Notes under the pieces: generated by a model
Told to the model about the DNA's origin: nothing
Databases searched by the model: none
Seen by the model: the letters and a program-made list of their open reading frames with translations, nothing else
In this document: positions 16,175 to 24,194 of the stretch, piece by piece
Layout of the letters: every line of letters starts with the position of its first letter
Position numbering within the stretch: position 1 is the stretch's first letter
Position numbers and translations under genes: made by a program
Source: Pancytospora philotis
Taxonomy: Eukaryota; Microsporidia
Length of the DNA stretch: 25,928 bases
Direction: 5' to 3'
NCBI GenBank assembly: GCA_023647555.1
Contig: JALRLY010000219.1
Coordinates: 1 to 25,928, forward strand

Positions 16175-18400
16175 TCAGCGACCGGCGCGGCGCCGGAAGT
16201 TCTTGGCGGTACCGAAAAGGTCTGCAGCGGTGTCGCTCGCGCATTCCTGCTCTGGCAGCGGGTCGCCGCCTTCTTTGCCCGCGCCTGCCGGTCGTTGCTG
16301 CTCGGTGTCCGACCACTCGCAGTCGCTGTAGAACAAGACTGCGCTGGGCCGCTCCGCGCAGCTGAAGCTCGGCAGGCGGTGGATCTTTGGCGCCAGATCG
16401 ATTACGAAGTTGAACTTGTAGCGCTTGGAGGACTGCGGCGCGCATTTTCTCTTTCTGGGTGCGTGCTTTTTGAGGTCGGCAATGAAGGACAGACCGCGCG
16501 ACGGCCTGCTGCGCCTCGATGCACTGAAGCTCTGCAGCGCCATGGGAGCCTGTTCACCGCCGCCATTGTACGGCCCCGGCGCGCCTGTGAAGTGCTCATC
16601 TAGATTAACGCTGCCACGGCGCGAAATTTTCCAGTCGGGTAGCGTTTCCACGTTTGGGGCAGAGAGTTCCGCGGATACGAACGCCCTGGTGAACACTTCC
16701 TTTTTCATGGACATGCTCGTCTTGCATGATGCACCATCCGGGCCGTCCGCACAGCTATGCCCCTTGTCCGCGCTCGGTTCTTTCCCCTCCATCGGCAATT
16801 TGGGCACAGATTTGTCCGCATTGTCGTTGCCTGTTTTCGCCTGAATCAAAATTTTAGCGCTGGGCTGCGGCTCGAGCGACTGGTGCGGCGGAAACGCCAG
16901 CCGGTAGCCCTCGACGTAGCGCGAGCCGTCCGCAGTACTGTAGCAGCGCCTGCGGGTGCCGCCGCCGGCGCATATCGTGAAGGTGTTGAACATGCTGCTG
17001 AGCTGGTGCAGCGAGGTGAGCGAGGCGTTCGGCAGTGAAATAACCTCGGAGGATTCAGAGTGCAACGAGCTGCAGGACGAGTCTTTGAGGGACTTGAGCA
17101 CCTGCCCGGTCCCTTTGTACAGAATCTGGCCGTTTGCGCTCGCGCACTGTCGCGGGGTGTTCGCGGCGGGGTTACTCCTGCTACTAGCGGCGACAGTATA
17201 CGATTGGGCAGTCGTCTCAGCGCTGTACGGGCGTGGCTTGGCGGCCCCTGCTGCAGGGCTTGTGTGCGAAGCGGCTGTATCCACACGTTCATCGCAGGCA
17301 TCATCGTTTTCTGCTGGCTGGACAGATGGCACTCGGGGAACATTCGGCGTCGACTCGGCGCGTTGAGGCATAGCTTCCGGCTCTGCCTTACTTTCGACTG
17401 CATTTTTACTGTTTTCCTGCACATCGTCGCTGGGCTCTGCAAAATTAAAGCCGCCGTCCGTATCACTAGAGTCTGAGCCGTCGCAGCAGGAAGGCACGGG
17501 CTGCGAAAGGATTTGCAGCTCGCTGATCGGGGGCTCCCCGGCGCGGCGCCCGAACAGATCGAAGAGTCGCGAGTCAAAACTCGTGGTGCACTCAAGAGAT
17601 GGGCTGGCGCGGCCGGATGCCCCAGCGATACCGTTACAAATACCAGCTCGAGCGCTATTTGTTGCCGCTTGAGTCGGTTCCGCTGGCTCCTGCTGCATGC
17701 TCGGCTGCTTGGACATCCTGAGCCTGTGCTGGAACGCGAGCCGCGAGGAATACGGCCAGTTGCCCGCGGCCGGGCTCTCCAGCTCGCCGTCGGGGCTCTG
17801 CACCGAGGCGCACGCGCCGCCGCTGAAGAGCCGGTTGCTCCAGATGGAGTTGACGTTGAACGTTCTGTGCTGGCTGCCGACCGTCCGCTCGAACTCGTAC
17901 TTCACGGCGTCCAGCAGCGGGTCCGAGCGCCCCTCCAGGAAGTCGATGTAGCTCTGGTAGTCCAGCCGCCAACCGCGCTCGTCCTCGCGGAACAGCCGGT
18001 TCCTGCGCAGGCTGCCGAGCAGCACGGCGCTGTCCACCCGCTGCGCGCCGGCGCCGTCCGGGGCCGCGAGCCGCACGACCTCGGCCTCCGCGAGCCGCAG
18101 GTCGTGCGCAGCCAAAAATTTATCAACGAGCGTCTGCGAGGCGCCCGCGCCCTCGCGCATGTTCTTGAAGCCCACCGTCGCCGTGTCGAAGCCGATGCTG
18201 CACTCGTTGCACAGGAGCATGCTCGCCGTTACGGCCTCTCCGTCCACGGCCACCGCGCCGCTCTTGACGACCAGCAGCCATAGCCTCTCGATGCGCGAGT
18301 AAAAAAACGCAGCAAAGGTGTGCGTGTCGTACAGGTTGAACACCGTGTGCAGCGTCGACACCGCCCTGCTGCCCTGCGATATCTGTGCGGCATGCCCCAT
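16175..18400 (-). CDS. Hypothetical Ser-rich protein, 741 aa
   Basis: Not recognised. From the ATG at 18398-18400 (MGHAAQISQGSRAVSTLHTV), residues 1-190 look folded and mixed alpha/beta (ERLWLLVVKSGAVAVDGEAV, then CNECSIGFDTATVGFKNMRE, up to TFNVNSIWSNRLFSGG). The rest is long, Ser/Ala/Pro-rich and mostly disordered, with a basic patch KKHAPRKRK near the C-terminus followed by a conserved-looking FNFVIDLAPKIHRLPSF. The C-terminus is basic (KNFRRRAGR). No signal peptide or membrane segment. The ATG at 18427 is in frame, but the AAAATTTT box lies between the two, so 18400 is preferred. It could be a signalling scaffold or nuclear regulator; nothing visible decides. Confidence 0.65.
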   Translation of the reverse strand: MGHAAQISQGSRAVSTLHTVFNLYDTHTFAAFFYSRIERLWLLVVKSGAVAVDGEAVTASMLLCNECSIGFDTATVGFKNMREGAGASQTLVDKFLAAHDLRLAEAEVVRLAAPDGAGAQRVDSAVLLGSLRRNRLFREDERGWRLDYQSYIDFLEGRSDPLLDAVKYEFERTVGSQHRTFNVNSIWSNRLFSGGACASVQSPDGELESPAAGNWPYSSRLAFQHRLRMSKQPSMQQEPAEPTQAATNSARAGICNGIAGASGRASPSLECTTSFDSRLFDLFGRRAGEPPISELQILSQPVPSCCDGSDSSDTDGGFNFAEPSDDVQENSKNAVESKAEPEAMPQRAESTPNVPRVPSVQPAENDDACDERVDTAASHTSPAAGAAKPRPYSAETTAQSYTVAASSRSNPAANTPRQCASANGQILYKGTGQVLKSLKDSSCSSLHSESSEVISLPNASLTSLHQLSSMFNTFTICAGGGTRRRCYSTADGSRYVEGYRLAFPPHQSLEPQPSAKILIQAKTGNDNADKSVPKLPMEGKEPSADKGHSCADGPDGASCKTSMSMKKEVFTRAFVSAELSAPNVETLPDWKISRRGSVNLDEHFTGAPGPYNGGGEQAPMALQSFSASRRSRPSRGLSFIADLKKHAPRKRKCAPQSSKRYKFNFVIDLAPKIHRLPSFSCAERPSAVLFYSDCEWSDTEQQRPAGAGKEGGDPLPEQECASDTAADLFGTAKNFRRRAGR

Positions 18401-18415
18401 GTCTATTTCACCAGC

Positions 18416-18424
18416 AAAATTTTT
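18416..18424 (-). promoter_or_regulatory. AAAATTTT box before the 741-residue gene
   Basis: Coding strand GAAAAATTTTGC, about 15 nt before the preferred ATG at 18400 and inside the codons that follow the upstream ATG. Confidence 0.6.
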
Positions 18425-19020
18425 CATTTTAAGCGGTGTCCAAAATCGATTTTAATGATTCCTGCGTTTCTGCCTGGTGCCATCAGCGGGGCTGGCGGGC
18501 GGCTGTAATGGGCCGTGATAGGCGTTGATTGGCCTGTCAGTAGGCGCTGTCTGATCTGCGATCTTCCGGGCGCATTCCAGCGCGGGTCTGTCCACACTAT
18601 TCGGAAGAGATGCAAAGCACCATTATTGGGGTGCATGGTTTAGCTTGCTCCAGCCAGGCTTGCGCAGGCCGATAGCAGAAACTCCCATCCCGTGCGGCAT
18701 AGTGATGGAAAATCTTGATCAGCCAATATTTATCACTGCGTTTGAGACTCACTCACACGGCATCAGGGATTGTGCCACGCATCTCGGGCCTAGAATATTC
18801 TGGCAGCATGGCATGCATATTGTGCAATATTGCGGTGATCGCTGGGTATTGTTCGGGGCAGTGCGCTTAAGCATCATTTTACGCCATTATTTTAAACTTA
18901 AGCGGTGTTTACAATGATGTTGCACCTTCCAGGCCTCTTACTGCGTAGACCTGGCTTCTTCGAGAGTGCAGACCGCTGAGCGCACTCCGGGCGTTTCGCC
19001 CTGGCCCGTTCGCGGCGTGT

Positions 19021-19029
19021 AAAATTTTA
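19021..19029 (+). promoter_or_regulatory. AAAATTTT box before DRG1
   Basis: GTGTAAAATTTTAGCGG, about 41 nt before the ATG; a second AT patch (AATAATATTTTTG, 19042-19054) is closer to the start. Confidence 0.6.
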
Positions 19030-19070
19030 GCGGAGCGGCTGAATAATATTTTTGCAGGCGGGTCCCGCAG

Positions 19071-20162
19071 ATGAGTACCACGCTCGAGAAGATCAAGGAG
19101 ATCGAGACGGAGATGGCGCGCACGCAGAAAAACAAGGCGACCAGCGGGCACCTCGGGCTGCTCAAGGCCAAGCTTGCGAAGCTGCGGCGCGAGCTGCTCA
19201 CGCCGAAGGGCGGGAGCACGAACTCGGAGGGCGGCTTCGACGTGTCCAAGACCGGCGTTGCGCGGATCGGGTTCGTCGGCTTCCCCAGTGTCGGCAAGAG
19301 CACGCTCATGTCCAAGCTGACGGGCGTGTTCAGCGAGGTCGCGGCCTACGAGTTCACCACGCTGACGACCGTGCCCGGCGTGCTGGAGTACAACGGCGCG
19401 AAGCTGCAGATCCTGGACCTGCCGGGTATCATCGAGGGTGCGAAGGACGGCAAGGGGCGCGGGCGGCAGGTGCTGGCCGTGGCGAAGACGTGCTCGCTGA
19501 TCATCGTGTGCCTGGACGTGACGAAGCCGCTGACGCACAAGCGCGTGATCGAGAAGGAGCTCGAGGCGTCCGGGATCCGCATCAACAAGCAGCCGCCGCG
19601 CATCAGGATCAGCAAGAAGGACCGCGGCGGCGTGTCGGTGACGGGCGGGAGCCTCGATGCGGAGCTCATCAGGAGCATCCTGCACGAGTTCCGCATCAGC
19701 AACGCCGACGTGACGATCCACGGGAACCCGAGCGTGGACGACTTCATCGACGCGGCGATGGGCAACCGCAAGTACGTGCCTGCGATCTACGTGATGAACA
19801 AGATCGACGCGATCAGCATCGAGGAGCTGGACATTCTGTACCGGATCCCGCACGCGGTGCCGATCTGCGCGAACCACGGCTGGAACTTCGACAAGCTGCT
19901 CGCGAAGGCCTGGGACTACCTGGATCTTGTGCGGGTCTACGCCAAGCCGCGCGGGAGCGCGATCGACTACGACGAGCCGGTGATTCTGCGCAGCCAGCGC
20001 ACGACCGTGGCCGACTTCTGCAATGCGATCCACAAGGAGATCCTGGGGAAGTTCAAGTACGCGATTGTGTGGGGGAGCTCGGTCAAGCACGAGCGGCAGA
20101 AGGTCGGCAAGGACCACGTGCTGAACGACTGCGACGTTGTGCAGATAATCAAGGGAGTTTAA
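19071..20162 (+). CDS. RBG1: Developmentally regulated GTP-binding protein DRG1/Rbg1, 363 aa
   Basis: DRG1 is a TRAFAC GTPase that, with a DFRP partner (Tma46), binds ribosomes and relieves stalls. The match to DRG1 is near full length: [11 protein letters not shown] (14-24), [20 protein letters not shown]1 GFPSVGKST (70-78), the switch region [13 protein letters not shown]3 [19 protein letters not shown] (117 on), G4 NKID (243-246), and a C-terminal TGS domain (about 288-361) ending [18 protein letters not shown]. The segment [20 protein letters not shown] is typical of DRG TGS domains. Length equals that of the human protein (367) to within four residues, unlike most other genes here, so it is under strong constraint. 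The start is fixed by homology ([12 protein letters not shown]). The 402-codon antisense frame is a shadow. Confidence 0.97.
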   Translation: MSTTLEKIKEIETEMARTQKNKATSGHLGLLKAKLAKLRRELLTPKGGSTNSEGGFDVSKTGVARIGFVGFPSVGKSTLMSKLTGVFSEVAAYEFTTLTTVPGVLEYNGAKLQILDLPGIIEGAKDGKGRGRQVLAVAKTCSLIIVCLDVTKPLTHKRVIEKELEASGIRINKQPPRIRISKKDRGGVSVTGGSLDAELIRSILHEFRISNADVTIHGNPSVDDFIDAAMGNRKYVPAIYVMNKIDAISIEELDILYRIPHAVPICANHGWNFDKLLAKAWDYLDLVRVYAKPRGSAIDYDEPVILRSQRTTVADFCNAIHKEILGKFKYAIVWGSSVKHERQKVGKDHVLNDCDVVQIIKGV

Positions 20163-20508
20163 TTAAATAGCCATTAAATCTAGAAAGGTGAATTCCACGC
20201 TTACTGTATAGCCGCTGGAGTGGTTTGGATAACTGCTCCTTCTAAATTTAATAGTGAAAACAAAATTGGCAAGCTGCGAGAACCGGCACTGGGCCTGTTG
20301 CTCAATACAACTTTGCGCAGGTGATTTGAAATTCTCAACACAATCTGTGATTCTGCAGGCGAACCCGCATTGTAATACTCAAGAAATGCTGCCGCCCCCA
20401 ACTAACAGTACCTCACACGCAAGAGCAGCACACACCGGCCCTGGACTCGCAGCCGTTGGCGGCCGTTCGGGCCGCGCCCTCCATTTCAGAGACAAAATTT
20501 TCACTCCC
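20163..20508. other. Intergenic region, no gene seen
   Basis: It holds the AT-rich DRG1 3' flank (TTAATTAAATAGCCATTAAA) and the eIF4E promoter box. The frame of eIF4E stays open back to 20254 but that part has no family similarity. Confidence 0.5.
20494..20501 (+). promoter_or_regulatory. AAAATTTT box before eIF4E
   Basis: ACAAAATTTTCAC, 7 nt before the ATG at 20509. Confidence 0.65.
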
Positions 20509-21033
20509 ATGGAGTCTGGATGGTGCTACTACCAGCTCAGCAACAACAGCGAGCAGACCGTCAAGAGCTGGGCGGATTCGCTGAAGCGCGTCGGGGAGGT
20601 CCGCACCGTGCCGGAGCTCCTGTACACGCTGGACGAGATCGAGCAGAAGGGCTTCGAGAACTTGATCGACCTCAACTTCTTCAAGGGCAGCGTCAAGCCG
20701 ATGTGGGAGGACCCGGCGAACATCAACGGCGGGCGCTGCATCCTCGAGGTCCCGCTGACGATGCGCGAAGCCGTGCCCGACATCTGGCGCAGCACCGTCG
20801 CGCTCTGCGTCTCGCACCTCTTCGACACCATCAACGGCTGCGTGTTCAACGAGAAGAGCTGCTTCCGCATCGCGCTCTGGATCTCGGACCCGGCGGAGGC
20901 CGAGGCGACCATCAAGGCCTGGCGCGAGCTCATCCCGGCGGGCTACACCAGCCTGAACTTCTCTCTACACAATAAATACGGCGACCACTCCAAGGGCAAG
21001 AAGCGGTTCAGCTTCCGCAACAGACAGAACTAG
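20509..21033 (+). CDS. eIF4E: Translation initiation factor eIF4E (cap-binding), 174 aa
   Basis: eIF4E binds the m7G cap and recruits eIF4G. From the ATG at 20509 (MESGWCYYQL), W21 in KSWADSLKRV aligns with cap-stacking human W56; W66 and E67 in VKPMWEDPANINGG align with W102 and E103; W124 in FRIALWISDPAEAE aligns with W166. The dorsal eIF4G site is altered: human FDTVEDFW aligns with VRTVPELL, so V69 is kept (V34) but W73 is replaced by Leu (L38). The protein is shorter than human (217), mainly by lack of the N-terminal tail and of the last strands. The frame is open 85 codons upstream, but the AT box at 20494-20501 and lack of similarity place the start at 20509. Confidence 0.9.
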   Translation: MESGWCYYQLSNNSEQTVKSWADSLKRVGEVRTVPELLYTLDEIEQKGFENLIDLNFFKGSVKPMWEDPANINGGRCILEVPLTMREAVPDIWRSTVALCVSHLFDTINGCVFNEKSCFRIALWISDPAEAEATIKAWRELIPAGYTSLNFSLHNKYGDHSKGKKRFSFRNRQN

Positions 21034-21239
21034 GAGCGGCCGTGATCGATTATTAAATGCAGCTGGATTTTGTTTGCAATGCTTTATTTTTGATGGGTTT
21101 TGACTGCCCGGGCATTCCAGGACATCGCTTGGCCAGTACTTGGCGTTTATTTCCGGGATGGCGCGGAGCTGGAGGCTTTGGCTTGTGGCTATTGGGCACA
21201 CAGCCGCCCAGCTGCCTGCAGTAAGCGTCATTTTCGCTG

Positions 21240-21247
21240 AAAATTTT
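21240..21247 (+). promoter_or_regulatory. AAAATTTT box before the CAF-1 gene
   Basis: CTGAAAATTTTGGG, 7 nt before the ATG at 21255. Confidence 0.65.
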
Positions 21248-21254
21248 GGGCCCA

Positions 21255-22415
21255 ATGCTGTTGCACACGAAGACGCTTGCGCTGCTGCTTCGCCACAGGA
21301 GGAAGGGCCGCGCGGCGCCCTCTCCCGCGCTGCTCGCGCTCCTTACCGACTACACCTCTCTGCTCGATCTGCCGACGCTCTGCAAGCTCTTGTACGAGGA
21401 CGCCGCGCCCGAGCAGATTGAGGCGCTCGGTAAACGGCTGCTTATTAAGGCGCGGGCGTACAAGCATCCGGCGGGCACGGTGTGCATGTGGCCGCGGCTG
21501 CCGCCGTCCGTCGCAGACATACTGCTTGCCGCCCGCGGCGGAGCACCTAGATGGGTGAGCATGTCTCCGGCGCCCGTCGATTACATCCCGTCCCTGAAGA
21601 AGGCGCGCAAGCCCGTCGAGTTTGCCGCGGAACAGCCCGTTGCGCCTGTGGCGCCGAGCCCGTGCGCAGATGTGAGCGAGCTGGATCTGCCGAGCAGCTC
21701 GCTCGGCTCTTCCGTACCCACGGGGACGCCGACGCGGGCGAAGCGGCGCTCTCTGAAGGCCCAGCCCACGCAGACGAGCGTGCTGAACTTCCCGCGTGTC
21801 GACAGCGCGCAGGTATCCGCGACGGAGAAGTTCGCACCGCTGGTCCCGCGCGGCGCGACCTTTGTCTACGACAAGAGCAGCGTGTGCCTGGATACGATCC
21901 GCCGGCGCGACGACCTGGTGCGGCCCGTCAAGCTGCAGTTCATCAGGCACTGGGACCAGCGGCGCCCGCCCATCTACCGCACTAGGGGGCGCATGCTCGC
22001 GGTGAGCCACAGCTACCAGAAAATGGGCGCCGTGGACTCGTACAGCGACGATTCGTCCGCCGACTGGGAAGAGCAGCTCAGCGAGAGCTCAGGGTCCGAG
22101 GAGAGCGTGAGCGAGAGCGACAGCGCCGACAGCGTGGTCTGCGAGGACGACCCGGACAGCGAGGAGGAGGCAGTGAAGCAGCCGCGCACGGTGAAGAAGC
22201 CGATCTTCGTTACCGACAAGGTCCAGGTAGTGACCTACTTCGATGTGGATAAATATGCATGCGTGCCTCTGCTGGAGCAGCGCTCGGTGCCCGAGAGTAT
22301 CGCCCGGATGGTCGATTCTGAAATTGGTAGGGGAGTCGCGCTCAGCCATATAGCGAAGGTATACAACATCAGCGAGCCCGCGCTCCAGGCCTACGCCAAT
22401 AATAGGGATGGATAG
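21255..22415 (+). CDS. CAC1: Chromatin assembly factor 1 large subunit (CAF1A/Cac1-like), 386 aa
   Basis: Cac1/p150 is the large subunit of CAF-1, which deposits H3-H4 on newly replicated DNA through PCNA. The diagnostic block is VKLQFIRHWDQRRPPIYRTR at about 225-244, followed by the acidic DSYSDDSSADWEE and a long Ser/Asp/Glu run (262-307), which matches the p150 pattern KLLQF, RPPY, then YDSDEEWEE. The short C-terminal part (VPESIARMVDSEIGRGVALS) may be a winged-helix remnant. QTSVLNFP near 173-180 is a candidate but degenerate PCNA-binding motif. The K/E/R-rich domain of animal p150 is missing. At 386 residues it is far shorter than human p150. Start is the ATG at 21255, right after an AT box; the TTG at 21246 lies within the box. 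Confidence 0.75.
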   Translation: MLLHTKTLALLLRHRRKGRAAPSPALLALLTDYTSLLDLPTLCKLLYEDAAPEQIEALGKRLLIKARAYKHPAGTVCMWPRLPPSVADILLAARGGAPRWVSMSPAPVDYIPSLKKARKPVEFAAEQPVAPVAPSPCADVSELDLPSSSLGSSVPTGTPTRAKRRSLKAQPTQTSVLNFPRVDSAQVSATEKFAPLVPRGATFVYDKSSVCLDTIRRRDDLVRPVKLQFIRHWDQRRPPIYRTRGRMLAVSHSYQKMGAVDSYSDDSSADWEEQLSESSGSEESVSESDSADSVVCEDDPDSEEEAVKQPRTVKKPIFVTDKVQVVTYFDVDKYACVPLLEQRSVPESIARMVDSEIGRGVALSHIAKVYNISEPALQAYANNRDG

Positions 22416-22776
22416 TGCGTCTTGGTTGTGCTAGTTGTTAAGAATGAAGCGATAGAGCTGAACACATCTTGTGAATGCAGATGGAAAGTAGTAAAGGGTA
22501 TCACACCATTAAACTATTTATTCGTAGGAAATCATCTATTCTAGCTTTTAATGAATGCAAGCAGATAGATATTGATGAACGTTTACTGTAATAAAATTTG
22601 AAGCACTAACTTTTCACCGTTTACAACTTTAATAAAGAGCTGGCAGTCCAGTTTACCTAAGTGCTCCAGATGCTATTAGCATGCGCAGCCTCGGACAACC
22701 TCTACATCTCGGCTCACTCTGTCATTATGTTTGACTAGCGGCGCAGTGTATCTTCAAAAATTTGACCGTTATCGGA
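22416..22776. other. AT-rich intergenic region between convergent genes
   Basis: About 360 bp, among the most AT-rich cellular DNA in the window. No gene, RNA gene or repeat was recognised. Confidence 0.5.
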
Positions 22777-23055
22777 TCAACGCTCTTTTGGCGCGGCTTT
22801 GGCGCCGGACTTGGCGGGCTTCTCCCTCCCGATGGTGAGCTTCTTCTTGATGTCCTTCAGCAGCACGGATGTGTTGCTCTGCTTGACCACCTTCGGCAGC
22901 TCGAGCGACTTGGCGAAGCGCTCCATCTCCTCGCTCTCCAGAATATCCTTCAGGATAGATGGGTCGATGCCGCCCGCGAGCTCCTCGATCCGCGCAAGCA
23001 CCTTCTCCGGGATCCCGGCGCGCAGCAGCCCCTCCGTCGAAGCTTTGCTGTCCAT
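22777..23055 (-). CDS. Small hypothetical protein, 92 aa
   Basis: Not recognised. Helical throughout, with a possible short helical domain LLRAGIPEKVLARIEELAGG and SILKDILESEEMERFAKSLE, then a basic tail (KKKLTIGREKPAKSGAKAAP). The tail suggests a nucleic-acid or ribosome partner, but that is a guess. Support for a real gene comes from the balanced composition, the ATG at 23053-23055 and the AAAATTTT box 9 nt before it, as in the other genes. Confidence 0.6.
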   Translation of the reverse strand: MDSKASTEGLLRAGIPEKVLARIEELAGGIDPSILKDILESEEMERFAKSLELPKVVKQSNTSVLLKDIKKKLTIGREKPAKSGAKAAPKER

Positions 23056-23064
23056 CGGCGCCCG

Positions 23065-23073
23065 AAAATTTTT
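23065..23073 (-). promoter_or_regulatory. AAAAATTTT box before the 92-residue gene
   Basis: Coding strand CTGAAAAATTTTCGGG, 9 nt before the ATG. Confidence 0.65.
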
Positions 23074-23263
23074 CAGTATTTGAGCAGTGGCGGATCTAAT
23101 GTGTTTTGTGACGCGGCCTTTAAGCTGAGATGGTGTGTGCCGAGTGCGTTTATAAAAGTTAACAAATAGTATATGCTTAAGCTACAGTTTATAGTGCCTA
23201 GGAGTTTTTGTTCCGTAAAACACCATGCGTTAAACCGCCCACAGCTGGTGAGCGGACATCTGG

Positions 23264-23272
23264 CAATTTTTT
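23264..23272 (+). promoter_or_regulatory. AATTTTTT box before NTH1
   Basis: GGCAATTTTTTGC, 9 nt before the ATG at 23282. Confidence 0.6.
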
Positions 23273-23281
23273 GCTCTTCCC

Positions 23282-23974
23282 ATGGATCTGTACTACAGGA
23301 TAAAGCAGCAGCGCGCTGGCCTCGCCGCGCCGGTCGACACCATCGGCTGCGCGTCGGTCGGTCTCGGGCTAGAGGGCGAGGCGAGAAAGTTCCAGATACT
23401 CGTCGCGCTGCTGCTGTCCTCGCAGACGCGCGACGAGATCACGCATGCAGCAGTGCAGCGGCTCAACGAGCAGCTGGGCCAGCTGACGCCGCTGGCTGTG
23501 CTCGCCGCGCCCGAGGACACGGTCCACCAGTGCATACGGCGCGTGGGGTACCACAACAAGAAGCTGGGGTATCTGTATGCGGTCAGCAAGCAGCTCTGCA
23601 CCGGTGCGATGCCCACCACGCTGCCCGATGTGCTGAGGCTCCCGGGCGTCGGTAAGAAGATGGCCCATCTGTACCTGCAGCACGCGTGCGGGCTGAGCGA
23701 AGGCATCGGCGTGGACACGCACGTGTTCAGGATAAGCAGGCGGCTCGGCCTTTCGACCGGGACCACGCCGGAGCGCGTCGGTGCGGATCTCGAGCGGCTT
23801 TTTCCGAGGGACGAGTGGGAGGAGATCAACACGGTGCTTGTCGGGTTCGGCCAGGTGATGTGTGCCGCGGTGAAGCCGCGCTGTGCTGATTGCTGCGTCA
23901 AGGATGAATGCCCGAGTAGCACAGTAAATGCAGCATTGTCGGTTACAGCGGCGCCTTGTATCAGAAAAGTGTAA
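23282..23974 (+). CDS. NTH1: Endonuclease III homologue (NTH1), DNA glycosylase/AP lyase, 230 aa
   Basis: The enzyme removes oxidised pyrimidines and cuts the abasic site in base excision repair. The helix-hairpin-helix motif reads LPGVGKKMA (120-128) with catalytic K126; the catalytic Asp is D145 in VDTHVFR; and the 4Fe-4S cluster is C194-x6-C201-x2-C204-x5-C210 in the segment MCAAVKPRCADCCVKDEC, the same spacing as E. coli Nth. SSQTRDE near 46-52 is the usual N-terminal family block. There is no obvious N-terminal mitochondrial or nuclear extension, so it is near bacterial length (211). AATAAA is at 23991-23996. The presence of an Fe-S cluster implies a working Fe-S assembly route (mitosomal and cytosolic in Microsporidia). 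Confidence 0.95.
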   Translation: MDLYYRIKQQRAGLAAPVDTIGCASVGLGLEGEARKFQILVALLLSSQTRDEITHAAVQRLNEQLGQLTPLAVLAAPEDTVHQCIRRVGYHNKKLGYLYAVSKQLCTGAMPTTLPDVLRLPGVGKKMAHLYLQHACGLSEGIGVDTHVFRISRRLGLSTGTTPERVGADLERLFPRDEWEEINTVLVGFGQVMCAAVKPRCADCCVKDECPSSTVNAALSVTAAPCIRKV

Positions 23975-24194
23975 ATAACCACCCATTTGTAATAAATCTG
24001 CTCTAACTTATAGCATATCTGCTTATTCTAGTAAATATGCAGCTATTTATGTGATTTATGATGATTATCCATTGATTTCAAATAATAGACCAATTTCATT
24101 CGTCTAACAGTCTCTCACTAAGCCATTTTCATGTATAGAATTTAATGTGACGCAATTTCCAAGAAAGACCAATTACTCTCTAACTACCCCTAGA

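Larger units (their letters stand above)
18401..19070. other. Divergent intergenic region of about 670 bp
   Basis: Separates the 741-residue gene (minus) from DRG1 (plus) and holds an AT box at each end (18416-18424 and 19021-19029). In the middle no gene, RNA gene or terminus was recognised. An 11-bp direct repeat TTAAGCGGTGT occurs at 18429-18439 and 18898-18908. The stretch 18640-18900 is richer in AT than the genes. Confidence 0.5.

Noticed and set aside
18909..20117. 402-codon minus frame opposite DRG1, and a long plus frame in another phase (19052-20170)
   Set aside because: DRG1 homology fixes the true frame from end to end; the others are compositional shadows.
22416..24194. Transfer RNA or other small RNA genes in the AT-rich gaps
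   Set aside because: No T-loop-like GGTTCRANTCC or paired arms were found by eye in the gaps; a covariance-model scan would be needed to exclude them.
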